Shown here: positions 54,665-63,135 of the stretch, one piece after another
How positions within the stretch are numbered: position 1 is the first letter of the stretch
How the letters are laid out: every line of letters starts with the position of its first letter
NCBI GenBank assembly: GCA_017513135.1
Contig: JAFWDH010000022.1
Location: 369,632 to 433,631 of the forward strand
Length of the DNA stretch: 64,000 bases
Reading direction: 5' to 3'
From: Oscillospiraceae bacterium
GTDB taxonomy: Bacteria > Bacillota > Clostridia > Oscillospirales > Ruminococcaceae
The notes under the pieces: model-generated
Seen by the model: the letters and a program-made list of their open reading frames with translations, nothing else
The model's database searches: none
Told to the model about the DNA's origin: nothing
Program-made: the position numbers and the translations under genes

Positions 54665-55684
54665 TCAATCTTCCGGATAGAGGCCCTTGGGGATGCGTGT
54701 CGTCATCCACTTCTTGATCTCATCGTCCGGATGTCCGATAGCTACGATGAATCCGCCGAGTTCCTGAGTTCCGGAGTTGCGGACATTGTGCCTCCAGATA
54801 TTGAGGCCGCAGTCGTAGACCAGGAATTCATAGAGATCCTTGTAGAAGATATCCAGTTCTGTCCAGGTCATTCCGCCGAGTCCGTTAAGGCTCAGAACGA
54901 TGTCTTCGCCGGAAGCTACAGGCATATCGTCCAGCAGGATCTTGGCGATCATCTGGGCAAGTTCACGGCTGCGGGGCAGCTTGATGCGGTTTCCGCTGGA
55001 CTCCCCGTGCATTCCGATCCCCATCTCGATCTCGTCTTCAGGCATATCGCCCATGATGAGAAGGCCCGATGTGGGATGGATGGCAGGCCTGATGCCCACG
55101 CCGAACGATCTCTGGCGGGAGTTGCACTTGGCAGCCATGCGGAGGATCTCCTGGATGCTCTCACCGCACTCAGCCATGATACCGGTGCAGTTGAGTCCGC
55201 CGCCCATGGAACGGCGCTCCGTCTCTCTCTCCTTGGGTGCTGAGCCGACATCGTTGTATCCGCTGTACTGGTATATCTCGGTCATTCCGTGAGCTTCGCA
55301 GAGCTGCTTGCAGAGCTTTGCATTCAGAACGTCGCCGGCATGATGGGGAACGTTCATGAAAATCGGGCTTCCGTCATAGATCTCCTGAATGCCGCGGAAC
55401 AGCTGCATTCCGGAAGGAGCCGCGAATATATCACCGCGTACCGAGCAGTCGGATCCGCCGGGTCTGCACATGACTCCGGGAGGGCCCTCATGTCCTGCTC
55501 CGCCGCCTCCGGCGATCTTTACGAGGCCCTTCGGCTTTTTATACTTGTCTGATCTGACGGTGATCCTTGTACCGGGGATCACCCTGCTGTACTTATCGGC
55601 ATCGGGCTGCGCCATCAGTCTGGCGCCTGCCATTGACTCATCAACGATGGTGTCGATATCGTTGTACAATTTCTTGATAAACAA
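54665..55684 (-). CDS. Orphan DhaK-like dihydroxyacetone-binding protein
   Basis: 339 residues from a TTG start with AAAGGAG upstream. Residues equivalent to the DhaK active site are all present: His65 in G-G-A-G-H-E, Asp118 in H-A-G-D-V-L-N and the covalent-binding His226 in G-I-G-M-H-G-E. The stretch after G-H-E (G-P-P-G-V-M-C-R-P-G-G-S-D-C) and the E-T-E-R-R-S-M-G-G-G-L-N-C region differ from classical DhaK. Neither DhaL nor DhaM is nearby, so the phosphoryl donor is unclear. It may bind a small ketose and cooperate with the adjacent carboxylesterase. Confidence 0.8.
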   Translation of the reverse strand: MFIKKLYNDIDTIVDESMAGARLMAQPDADKYSRVIPGTRITVRSDKYKKPKGLVKIAGGGGAGHEGPPGVMCRPGGSDCSVRGDIFAAPSGMQLFRGIQEIYDGSPIFMNVPHHAGDVLNAKLCKQLCEAHGMTEIYQYSGYNDVGSAPKERETERRSMGGGLNCTGIMAECGESIQEILRMAAKCNSRQRSFGVGIRPAIHPTSGLLIMGDMPEDEIEMGIGMHGESSGNRIKLPRSRELAQMIAKILLDDMPVASGEDIVLSLNGLGGMTWTELDIFYKDLYEFLVYDCGLNIWRHNVRNSGTQELGGFIVAIGHPDDEIKKWMTTRIPKGLYPED

Positions 55685-55785
55685 AGATACTCACTCCTTT
55701 CACTTTGGCTAATATATCTAAAATAATATTACAACATAAGCGGGAAATATAAAACATAATATCACTGATATATCAATAAAACAGA

Positions 55786-55816
55786 GCAGTAAAGGCTGGG
55801 TAGTCCTTACTGCTCT
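55786..55816 (-). terminator. Intrinsic terminator of serC
   Basis: AGAGCAGTAAGG and CCTTTACTGCTCT (one bulge or slip) followed by GTTTTATTG on the minus strand. The AT-rich 55690-55780 stretch beyond probably holds the promoter of the DhaK-like gene, but no clear hexamer pair was found. Confidence 0.75.
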
Positions 55817-55858
55817 CTCAGTTTATAAGATCATACTGCAGATCACTGACTTCAGCGA

Positions 55859-56956
55859 TCAGTTTTTCGGGTTTGAAGCTGCGAATTCCTTCATGAACGA
55901 TACCAGTCTTTCCACGCCTTCAATGGGCATCGCATTGTAGATGGACGCGCGCAGGCCTCCCACGGATCTGTGGCCGCTGAGGTTCTTCAGCCCGTTCTCA
56001 GAAGCTTCATCCGCGAACTTCTTGTCTAGGACCTCATCTCCGGTCGCAAAGGTGACATTCATCACCGATCTTGATCCGGGCTTCACCGGAGCCGTGTAGT
56101 AGTTCTGACTGTCCAGATAGTCATACAGGAGCCCTGCTTTTTCCAGGTTGCGCTCACGTATCGCTTCAAGTCCGCCGGTCTCAAGTATCCATTTGAACAC
56201 AAGTCCAGCCATGTATATCGTGTAGCACGGAGGTGTGTTGTACATTGAACTGTTATCTGCCGCGATCCTCCAGTCGAGCATCGTAGGCGTCTTCTCATCA
56301 GCTTTGCCCAGCAGATCGTCACGTACTATGACTATCGCCATCCCGGCCGGAGCTATATTCTTCTGCGTGCCTGCGTAGATCGCTCCGAATCTGCTAACGT
56401 CGACAGGTTCAGACACTATGCAGGAAGACATATCTGCTACCAGCGGCACCCTTCCCGTCTCGGGAATATACGGATACTTTGTGCCTATCATCGTGTTGTT
56501 GAAGCATATGTGCAGATATGATGCGTCCTGGTCCACCATATCAGGCGTGATCTCGGGAACATGATCATATCCGTCATCCTGCGTCGTGGCTATGCATTTG
56601 CTGTAGAAACCGAGCTTCTGCGCCTCCTTATATGCTTTTGCGGAAAAGTGTCCCGACAGCGCGTACAGCACCTTCCTTGACGGTGTGATGCCGGCCAGAT
56701 TGAGGGGAACGCTGGCGAACTGCATGGAAGCGCCTCCCTGCAGAAAAAGCACCTTATAGTTGCCGGGGATATCCATCAGTCTCCTGAGATCCCCTTCGGT
56801 CTCCTCAAGTATGTCCCTGAACTCCGCCGACCTGTGGCTCATCTCCATCACCGACATGCCAGTTGACCCGTAACATGTCATCTCGGCTGCCGCCCTGTTC
56901 AGCACCGGGAGCGGAAGCATGGAAGGTCCCGCAGAAAAATTGAATGCTCTTTCCAT
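55859..56956 (-). CDS. serC: Phosphoserine aminotransferase
   Basis: 365 residues from ATG at 56956 (CGGAG, 8 nt). It starts M-E-R-A-F-N-F-S-A-G-P-S-M-L-P, the SerC signature, and the PLP lysine is Lys199 in A-G-T-Q-K-N-I-A-P. It turns 3-phosphohydroxypyruvate plus glutamate into phosphoserine. serA and serB are not in the window; the partner gene is the DUF1015 gene 11 nt upstream. Confidence 0.96.
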   Translation of the reverse strand: MERAFNFSAGPSMLPLPVLNRAAAEMTCYGSTGMSVMEMSHRSAEFRDILEETEGDLRRLMDIPGNYKVLFLQGGASMQFASVPLNLAGITPSRKVLYALSGHFSAKAYKEAQKLGFYSKCIATTQDDGYDHVPEITPDMVDQDASYLHICFNNTMIGTKYPYIPETGRVPLVADMSSCIVSEPVDVSRFGAIYAGTQKNIAPAGMAIVIVRDDLLGKADEKTPTMLDWRIAADNSSMYNTPPCYTIYMAGLVFKWILETGGLEAIRERNLEKAGLLYDYLDSQNYYTAPVKPGSRSVMNVTFATGDEVLDKKFADEASENGLKNLSGHRSVGGLRASIYNAMPIEGVERLVSFMKEFAASNPKN

Positions 56957-56967
56957 ATCAGTCTCCG

Positions 56968-58200
56968 TCAGCGCAGTTTCCTGCACTCCATGTAGTATCT
57001 CTTCTCTCTGGCGTCGCCCATTGAGAATGTCTTTCTTGGAAGATTCCCTCCCGCTCTGACTCCGGGAAACAGTTCCATTTTGTTGAATATCTTTAATAAT
57101 ATACCGACTGTACTGTCATCTTTGCATAAGCTCTTCAGGTCATCGTCTCCGTGGATATAGTCCATCTCTATCCCGCCCCTGGATGATGCAAATCTGTCCA
57201 GATAATCCTGCAGGATGGCGACAGGCAGTTTCCCGCCGCTGCCTTCCACAGAATAATTCTCCTCAGTACCGTCTGATACGAATATGAGCTCTTCCCCTTC
57301 TGTAAGGCACATGTTCCTCCCGGCAAGATATCCCTTGAAGCCGGTCAGAAGCTCGTCCATTGAGCAGCCTTTGACCAGTCTGTGCACAGGTCTGAATATC
57401 AGCGCTTCCGAGTACAGGTTCACCAGCTCTACAAGAACGAAACGTGCCGGGTCGTTCTCAGCTTCTTCCGGGCTGAGGGCCTTCTTCTTTTCTTCCCAGT
57501 ACATCTTTGCCGCTGCCAGCGAATGATTTCCGTCGCCTGCGGCATAGAGGAAGCCGTCAGACCTCTCAAGCAGTCTGAAGAGCGCATCCGAAACCTTCTG
57601 CTTTTCGCTTTCCGATGTTACAGCCCATCCCCTGATGTGCCCGCCGCCTTCCATCAGATCCGTATCATACAGCAGAACGCTTTCTGCGTTTTCAAACAAC
57701 GGCTCTATGACAGTCCTGTCCTGGTCATCTATGAGCACCATCACGTGAGGCATCTCGACAGCCGCTTTCTCCCTTATCGCTATACGCGCCGGAAGCCTGT
57801 CCGTAACGGTATCCTCTGTAGCCCTGACCATGTGGTTCATATCCCTGAAGTCGTAACACTCCAGGTCCAGAGCACACACCATCCCGAGTCTCTTCCCTGA
57901 ATGCGTCGTTCTCTCAACAGCGATAAAGCCGTCCTCCACACGCTTCACCAGAATTCCTTCGTCAAGATATCTCTGCATCTCACAGCAGATCTCCGGACTT
58001 CTGTCGCCGCGATCCAAAAACACCTCAGGCTGCATGATCTTAAGCGCTGACGGCGCGTTTCCGACGATCTCGATGACACGATTCCAGTATTCAGGCTGTG
58101 AAGTGAACTGATCGCATGCGATCACCGCCCATCTGTAAACATCGGTATCTTCAGACGGGAGATAGATGTCGCAAGACTTGATCCCGGGATATCTTATCAT
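56968..58200 (-). CDS. DUF1015 family protein
   Basis: 410 residues from ATG at 58200 with GGAGGG upstream; a longer frame lacks a ribosome binding site. The N-terminus Y-P-G-I-K-S-C-D-I-Y-L-P, the A-G-D-G-N-H-S-L-A-A-A-K block and the V-N-L-Y-S-E-A-L block fit DUF1015. These proteins often neighbour serA/serC in Clostridia and may take part in serine metabolism or its control, but the activity is not established. Cotranscribed with serC. Confidence 0.85.
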   Translation of the reverse strand: MIRYPGIKSCDIYLPSEDTDVYRWAVIACDQFTSQPEYWNRVIEIVGNAPSALKIMQPEVFLDRGDRSPEICCEMQRYLDEGILVKRVEDGFIAVERTTHSGKRLGMVCALDLECYDFRDMNHMVRATEDTVTDRLPARIAIREKAAVEMPHVMVLIDDQDRTVIEPLFENAESVLLYDTDLMEGGGHIRGWAVTSESEKQKVSDALFRLLERSDGFLYAAGDGNHSLAAAKMYWEEKKKALSPEEAENDPARFVLVELVNLYSEALIFRPVHRLVKGCSMDELLTGFKGYLAGRNMCLTEGEELIFVSDGTEENYSVEGSGGKLPVAILQDYLDRFASSRGGIEMDYIHGDDDLKSLCKDDSTVGILLKIFNKMELFPGVRAGGNLPRKTFSMGDAREKRYYMECRKLR

Positions 58201-58258
58201 TCTTGTTCCCTCCGGATTTCTTTGGTGATAATGCATAACATTATTATAATTTCTGCAC

Positions 58259-58297
58259 AAAAAAGCCGTCCATTGACAAACAGTCTAATGTACGGCT
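58259..58297 (-). terminator. Intrinsic terminator of the recD2-like gene
   Basis: AGCCGT-A-CATT pairs with AATG-G-ACGGCT around a 12-nt loop, followed by TTTTTTG on the minus strand. A TATAAT lies just beyond it, ahead of the DUF1015 gene. Confidence 0.75.
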
Positions 58298-58350
58298 TCC
58301 GACGGTGTTTAATTGTATTGAAAAACGCAAAACCCGGGATATCCGGCAGC

Positions 58351-60558
58351 TCACATATTCGACATCAGCATCTCAGACAGTCCGGTATACCGGAACATCT
58401 TTCTGTCGTTGTTGACCATCAGAGCTATCAGGTCCTCGCTGCCTGTGATTATCAGAAGATTTCTTGCCCTCGTAACCGCAGTGTACAGCAGGTTTCTGTA
58501 ACAGAGTTTCCTCGGAGTGTCGCCTACAGCGAGTATAACCGCCGGGAACTCGCTGCCCTGGCTCTTGTGCACGGTTATGGCATACGCCTGCTCAAGCTGT
58601 CTTGCCTGTTCATAGCTGTACTCGGCCGTGTGGTCGTCGAAGCGGACCTTTATCATGGAATTCTTACGGTCGACTTCCATGACTTTTCCTATATCGCCGT
58701 TGAACACCCCGACACCCTTTTCGCCGTCATCCCTGACCCACTCGATGTCGTAGTTGTTTCTTGTCTGCATCACCTTATCGCCTTCACGGAACGATGCTCC
58801 GCCGACCTTTGCCTCTCTCTTTTCCTCAGACGGAGGATTCAGACGGTCCCTCAGGCTTTCATTGAGAGTTCCTGTTCCCGAAAGTCCGAGTCTGGAAGGA
58901 GTGATCACCTGGATATCCTCCATCGGATCATAGCCGTAGCTTTTCGGCAGTCTTCTGGCGATCAGGTCAGTAACGAGTTCGGGCACCGCTTCTTTCTCCG
59001 CGGACAGGAAAAAGAAATCCCTGTCCCTTTTGCCGAGATCCGGTTCCTTGCCCTCCACGATGGCATGAGCATTGACGATAATCAGGCTCTGTGCTGCCTG
59101 ACGGAATATCTTTTCCAGTTCTATCGTCTCACAGCTTCTGCTGTCTATGATGTCTCTCAGTACATTTCCGGCACCTACACTGGGAAGCTGGTGGTCATCC
59201 CCGACCAGCACCAGGCGGCACCAGGGCTTGATGCCCTTGAGAAGGCTGCAGAACAACATGCTGTCGACCATGGACATCTCATCCACTATCACCACATCAT
59301 ATTTGAGCGGATTCTCCTCATTATGAATGAACCTTATGCTTTCTCTCGATCCGTACCCTACCTCAAGCAGTCTGTGGATGGTCCTGGCTTCCTTACCTGT
59401 CAGTTCGGTCATCCTTTTTGCTGCGCGGCCGGTCGGCGCGCACAGTGCGACTCTGTCGCCTCTCTCTTCACACAGCGCAAGTATGCCTTTTACTGTTGTG
59501 GTCTTTCCTGTTCCGGGTCCTCCGGTTATGACCACGATGCCGGATGACATCGCCTGGATTATTGCCTCTCTCTGCAGAGGCTCATATTCGATGCCCGATC
59601 TCTCCTGAAACCGGTCAATGCTCTTCTCTATATCCTTTCGTTCTATGAATGTCGAGGAAGAAAGGCTCTTCAGTCTTTGCGATATATACTGCTCCGCATC
59701 GTAATAGTCCCTGAGGAAAGTCATTTCCTCTCCTCCGGAGGAGTACTGACACAGCACTCCCTCTTCGGCGCTGTGGTAGAGCTCGATCTCCACGTCATCC
59801 CTGTTCACGGAAATGTAGTTTGCCGTGACATCTATCAGTTTCTCCGTGGGCAGACACGTGTGTCCGTTTCCCAGATTATGCTTCAGTGTGTTCAGCAGCG
59901 CAGCCCGTATCCTTCTGAAATCCGTCTCAGGGACGCTGAACTGCTCTGCGAGATCGTCAGTCTCGTTAAAGTCCTTGTATACAGGATAACCGCAGAGCAT
60001 GTACGGATTGTCCGTTATCATGGCGGCTGCGTCATACCCGAACGCCTTGTACAGCTGCAGTGATTCACCCGTATTCAGCCCCATGGAGCTGAGCGTTCTT
60101 ATTGTCTCGGTCAGCCCGAATATCCTTGAGACCTCGGAACTGATCTCTTCTGCCTTCTTTCTGGAGAGTCCCTTTATCCTCTCCAGTTTCTCAGGCTCTC
60201 TCGCCAGGACCTCCAGCGTGTCATCTCCGAAGGCTTCAACCAGCCTTCGGGCGATCGTCTGACCGATCCCCTGTATAGCTCTGCCTGACAGGAACCTGAG
60301 AATCGCTGCCGAGGATGTCGGAAGTGCGATCTGGAACCCGTCACACCTGAACTGGCTTCCATAGGTCGGATGGCTTACGAATCTGCCGTAAGCAAGGACC
60401 TCCTCGCCTTCCGATACGGAAGCAAGCTCTCCGACCATGGTCACCGGTTCCCCCTCATAGTCCACTTCTATGACGGCATAGCCGGAATCCGGGCTTCGGT
60501 ATATGACGTCCTCCACGATACCGCGGATGACTGTTTTTTCATCCTGGCTCTCAGGCAA
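58351..60558 (-). CDS. recD2: RecD2-type 5'-3' DNA helicase
   Basis: About 735 residues. An N-terminal OB/helix-hairpin-helix part (R-A-I-Q-G-I-G near residue 95) precedes an SF1B helicase core: Walker A G-G-P-G-T-G-K-T-T, V-D-E-M-S-M-V, G-D-D-H-Q-L-P-S-V-G and the late V-H-K-S-Q-G-S-E-F. It lacks the RecB/RecC partners, as in other RecD2 proteins. Start choice: no ATG fits; TTG at 60558 has GAGGTG 6 nt upstream, while an earlier TTG at 60579 has no ribosome binding site. Confidence 0.9.
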   Translation of the reverse strand: MPESQDEKTVIRGIVEDVIYRSPDSGYAVIEVDYEGEPVTMVGELASVSEGEEVLAYGRFVSHPTYGSQFRCDGFQIALPTSSAAILRFLSGRAIQGIGQTIARRLVEAFGDDTLEVLAREPEKLERIKGLSRKKAEEISSEVSRIFGLTETIRTLSSMGLNTGESLQLYKAFGYDAAAMITDNPYMLCGYPVYKDFNETDDLAEQFSVPETDFRRIRAALLNTLKHNLGNGHTCLPTEKLIDVTANYISVNRDDVEIELYHSAEEGVLCQYSSGGEEMTFLRDYYDAEQYISQRLKSLSSSTFIERKDIEKSIDRFQERSGIEYEPLQREAIIQAMSSGIVVITGGPGTGKTTTVKGILALCEERGDRVALCAPTGRAAKRMTELTGKEARTIHRLLEVGYGSRESIRFIHNEENPLKYDVVIVDEMSMVDSMLFCSLLKGIKPWCRLVLVGDDHQLPSVGAGNVLRDIIDSRSCETIELEKIFRQAAQSLIIVNAHAIVEGKEPDLGKRDRDFFFLSAEKEAVPELVTDLIARRLPKSYGYDPMEDIQVITPSRLGLSGTGTLNESLRDRLNPPSEEKREAKVGGASFREGDKVMQTRNNYDIEWVRDDGEKGVGVFNGDIGKVMEVDRKNSMIKVRFDDHTAEYSYEQARQLEQAYAITVHKSQGSEFPAVILAVGDTPRKLCYRNLLYTAVTRARNLLIITGSEDLIALMVNNDRKMFRYTGLSEMLMSNM

Positions 60559-60639
60559 TCTGCGCACCTCATAAAACAATAGTCATCAATGGATAGTATA
60601 CCATCTCCGCCAAGCCTGAGCTTACCGTTCCTTTGTCCT

Positions 60640-60675
60640 TCATGCACAAAGCGTCCCGGATGTTCCGGGACGCTT
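60640..60675 (-). terminator. Intrinsic terminator of the prohibitin-like gene
   Basis: GAAGCGTCCCGG-AACA-CCGGGACGCTTT on the minus strand; strong stem with only a short T-run (TTTG). Confidence 0.65.
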
Positions 60676-60698
60676 CCTCTGCCGTATTATAGATCTTT

Positions 60699-61547
60699 TC
60701 AGTCAGTGTCCTTGAGTATGGGAACTACAGATGAATCGCTCACCACCTGCGGCAGCACGCCGTTCCATTTCTGGATGTAATAGTACTCGATAAGATTCTC
60801 TGAGAAGGAAGCGCTTAGTATCTCATTCGATTCGGCTTCCATCCTGGCTACTTCCAGATCGGACTCAGCCTTGAGGACAGCGCGTTTCGCTTCTGCCTCA
60901 GCTTCCAGAGTGAGCTGCTCCTGCTCTATTGCTGCCTTGAGTTTCTGCTGCTCGGCGACCTGCTTGGCTTCGACCGCATCAGTGAACGCATCCGTGAAGT
61001 CTATATCCTCTATCGACACATTGATCACCTTGACGCCGAAGGATCTCATATCAGCGGAAAGGTCATTCATTATTTTGCCGGAGAGAACATTCCTGTTTGC
61101 CACGAGGCTCTCTGCAGTATACTGCGAGAAGCAAGCCTTTGTGCACTCCAGTATCCTCGGATACACTATATTCTCATAGTAGTTTCTGCCCACGGACTTA
61201 TAGAGTTCCTGCGCAGTCTCCTTATCGATGCTGTAGTTCACGCTCATGATCACATCGACCTGCTGTATATCAGATGAGAATGCTTGGGTCTCGATGGAAG
61301 CCCTCTGAGTGCGGTTGTCCATCTTTACGATGCTGTACCAGGGCGCCACAAAATGCAATCCCGCCTCAAGCGTCTTGTCTGTGACCCTGCCGAACACTGT
61401 AACGACACCGGTGTACCCCGTCGGTATCATCACGACACACCCGAACAGTGCGATCAGTATTCCTACCGCTGCCAGTGCCTTCAGCTTTCCCTTAAGGAAG
61501 ACGAGGATCGCGACAGCCGCTGCTATGCCTGCAATGAAAAAGATCAT
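60699..61547 (-). CDS. SPFH/Band 7 (prohibitin-like) membrane protein
   Basis: 282 residues. Two N-terminal hydrophobic segments (~3-20 and 24-43), then the SPFH domain (I-P-T-G-Y-T-G-V-V-T-V-F-G-R to about residue 200) and a coiled coil rich in Glu/Ala/Lys (A-E-Q-Q-K-L-K-A-A-I-E-Q-E and onward to ~250). Such proteins form ring scaffolds in membrane microdomains and affect protease or transporter turnover. No FtsH or NfeD gene is adjacent. It follows the LURP-one-like gene by 14 nt. Confidence 0.9.
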   Translation of the reverse strand: MIFFIAGIAAAVAILVFLKGKLKALAAVGILIALFGCVVMIPTGYTGVVTVFGRVTDKTLEAGLHFVAPWYSIVKMDNRTQRASIETQAFSSDIQQVDVIMSVNYSIDKETAQELYKSVGRNYYENIVYPRILECTKACFSQYTAESLVANRNVLSGKIMNDLSADMRSFGVKVINVSIEDIDFTDAFTDAVEAKQVAEQQKLKAAIEQEQLTLEAEAEAKRAVLKAESDLEVARMEAESNEILSASFSENLIEYYYIQKWNGVLPQVVSDSSVVPILKDTD

Positions 61548-61561
61548 TCTATATACCTCCG

Positions 61562-62086
61562 TTATTGATTATCAGAATTAATATTTGCGACGCTGTTTGC
61601 TCCGGAGGACCTTGCGGTCTCCTCAGCGTCCATAACACAGTCGATCACCAGCATCATACAGACTGACAGAAGCTCATTTTCTCTCTCAGGCACATCCAGT
61701 TCGAAACAGTCCCCGAACGAGAGCCATCTCTTTCTGATGCCCGCGATCGCGGACATGCCTCTGTAGATCCTGTAGTCGTGCTGAAGGAAGTTGCCCTGCA
61801 CCTTCCAGTTGCACCCTCTGATCACGTACGACGGTCTGAGCAGCGTGATCTTCTTCACGATCCTGGCTGCATGACGTCCGCCGATGTATATGTCATAAGT
61901 CGGCAGAAGATTAAGCAGCCTCTGCCGGATCATCGCGACTTCCCTGCCGTTATTATCATATACATGGAGCCTTTTTCCGAGGGTCAGCAGTTCTCCTCTG
62001 ACTCTGTACCGGTCATTCCCGCGCTCATCCGTGATACTGAAGACTGTTCTGAAGGAAAAGACCTTCTGTCGGGCATACAGTCTCAT
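61562..62086 (-). CDS. LURP-one-related (tubby-like fold) protein
   Basis: 174 residues. The pattern M-R-L-Y-A-R-Q-K-V-F-S-F-R, then D-E-R-G-N-D-R-Y-R-V-R-G, and Y-D-I-Y-I-G-G-R is that of LURP-one/YxjI-type proteins with a phospholipid-scramblase-like beta barrel. Known members may bind membranes or lipids; the bacterial role is open. No membrane segment. AGGAGGAAG lies ahead of the ATG. Pairing with a prohibitin-like gene suggests a shared membrane function (inference). Confidence 0.82.
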   Translation of the reverse strand: MRLYARQKVFSFRTVFSITDERGNDRYRVRGELLTLGKRLHVYDNNGREVAMIRQRLLNLLPTYDIYIGGRHAARIVKKITLLRPSYVIRGCNWKVQGNFLQHDYRIYRGMSAIAGIRKRWLSFGDCFELDVPERENELLSVCMMLVIDCVMDAEETARSSGANSVANINSDNQ

Positions 62087-62209
62087 ATCTTCTTCCTCCT
62101 TCTCTGCTTGATTACGGTTGTTTTTCCTTACCGTACCTAAAGTATATTATCAGTTACTGTTCAATTCGAGGGTCAGTTGATGCAAATAGAACTGCTTTAT
62201 TGAGCAATT

Positions 62210-62250
62210 CCAGCAAAATAGCAATGCAGCGGAAGCCCGTCCGCTGCATT
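62210..62250 (-). terminator. Intrinsic terminator of ribU
   Basis: AATGCAGCGGA-CGGGCT-TCCGCTGCATT followed by GCTATTTTG on the minus strand. Confidence 0.7.
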
Positions 62251-62274
62251 GGCTGTATCGTTTTCAGAACAGTA

Positions 62275-62820
62275 TCACGCCTCAGTCCTGTCCAGCACCT
62301 TTCTCAGAGACAGGAACAGCAGGAACGTAACCAGCGCATTTATGCCGCCTTTCAGCAGGTTGAAAGGCATGAAGACAGGCAGCAGCATGGCAGCTACCTG
62401 CTCTCTGGGCCAACCCTGATATATGGGCACTGCGATATAGTTCCAGAGCATCATGGATGCCGTCATGCACAGAATGCCGCCCAACAAGCCCAGCATGACA
62501 CCCTTGGAACCTTTTACTTTCCTGTAGATGGCTGCCGCGGGACACACGAATGCTGCGGATGCGAGAAAATTCATCAGGAATCCCCAGAATCCGCTGCTTC
62601 CAACCGTAAGCGCCTCTATGAGTGCCACTATCAGAGACACTGCCGCTCCGGCGAGGGGCCCATCCAGAAAACCCGCGATGCAGATGATCACATCCTTGGC
62701 ATCATACTTCAGAAAAGGGGCTGCGCTGAGCAGTGGCGTATGGAACACCACCATGACCGCATAGGCCATCGCCGCCAGCATTCCCAGTCTCGTGATCGTC
62801 TTGACTCTGTCACTCTTCAT
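62275..62820 (-). CDS. ribU: Riboflavin ECF transporter substrate-binding subunit RibU
   Basis: 181 residues with about five to six helices, typical S-component size. F-L-K-Y-D-A-K-D-V near residue 37 matches RibU, as does the N-L-L-K-G-G end block. It captures riboflavin and uses a shared EcfAA'T module encoded elsewhere; the ecf genes that often follow rplQ in Bacillota are absent there. Control by an FMN riboswitch directly upstream makes the riboflavin assignment strong. GGAGG lies ahead of the ATG. Confidence 0.93.
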   Translation of the reverse strand: MKSDRVKTITRLGMLAAMAYAVMVVFHTPLLSAAPFLKYDAKDVIICIAGFLDGPLAGAAVSLIVALIEALTVGSSGFWGFLMNFLASAAFVCPAAAIYRKVKGSKGVMLGLLGGILCMTASMMLWNYIAVPIYQGWPREQVAAMLLPVFMPFNLLKGGINALVTFLLFLSLRKVLDRTEA

Positions 62821-62832
62821 TTAAAAACCTCC

Positions 62833-62861
62833 AAAATAAAAACGTCCCTTTTCAGGGACGC
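62833..62861 (-). terminator. Riboswitch-controlled terminator ahead of ribU
   Basis: GCGTCCCT-GAAA-AGGGACGT followed by TTTTATTTT on the minus strand, between the FMN aptamer and the ribU ribosome binding site. FMN binding should favour this hairpin and stop transcription. Confidence 0.88.
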
Positions 62862-62875
62862 AAAGAGACGTTATC

Positions 62876-62990
62876 GCGTTTCTTCCATCCGGACTGTACC
62901 GTCGGCCACGGAATTCCACCGTGTCAGACGCGCCTCGGCGCGTGTCGCGAGCTTTCATCGCCGGTAGGGAATCTCACCCCTCCCTGAAAC
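62876..62990 (-). promoter_or_regulatory. FMN riboswitch (RFN element)
   Basis: The minus strand shows the conserved RFN blocks in order: AGGGGTGAGATTCCCTACCG, then GCGATGAAAGCTCGCGA, a variable GC-rich stem, GGTGGAATTCCGTGGCCGAC and GGTACAGTCCGGATGGAAGA. These are the six-stem core of the flavin mononucleotide aptamer. It sits between a consensus promoter and the ribU terminator. Confidence 0.96.
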
Positions 62991-62997
62991 TGTACTC

Positions 62998-63025
62998 ATT
63001 ATATATCGCGCCGCGTATATGTCAA
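62998..63025 (-). promoter_or_regulatory. Promoter of the FMN riboswitch-ribU unit
   Basis: TTGACA, 16-bp spacer, TATAAT on the minus strand, both hexamers perfect. The start point falls a few bases before the aptamer. Confidence 0.88.
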
Positions 63026-63079
63026 CAGCCGAGGTCATTCTCTAATTTTTCAGATTATACCATCAGTATTATTGTTGTC

Positions 63080-63109
63080 GAAAGAAAACCCTCCCCTTTT
63101 GGGGAGGGT
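63080..63109 (-). terminator. Intrinsic terminator of tuf
   Basis: ACCCTCCCC-AAAA-GGGGAGGGT followed by TTTCTTT on the minus strand, 27 nt after the tuf stop. Confidence 0.9.
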
Positions 63110-63135
63110 CATAAACTTTATCTCGATCTCAGAGA

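Noticed and set aside
58222..59547. A 441-codon plus-strand open frame opposite the recD2-like gene
   Set aside because: The minus-strand helicase has all its motifs over the same bases; the plus frame matches no family and has no start signal.
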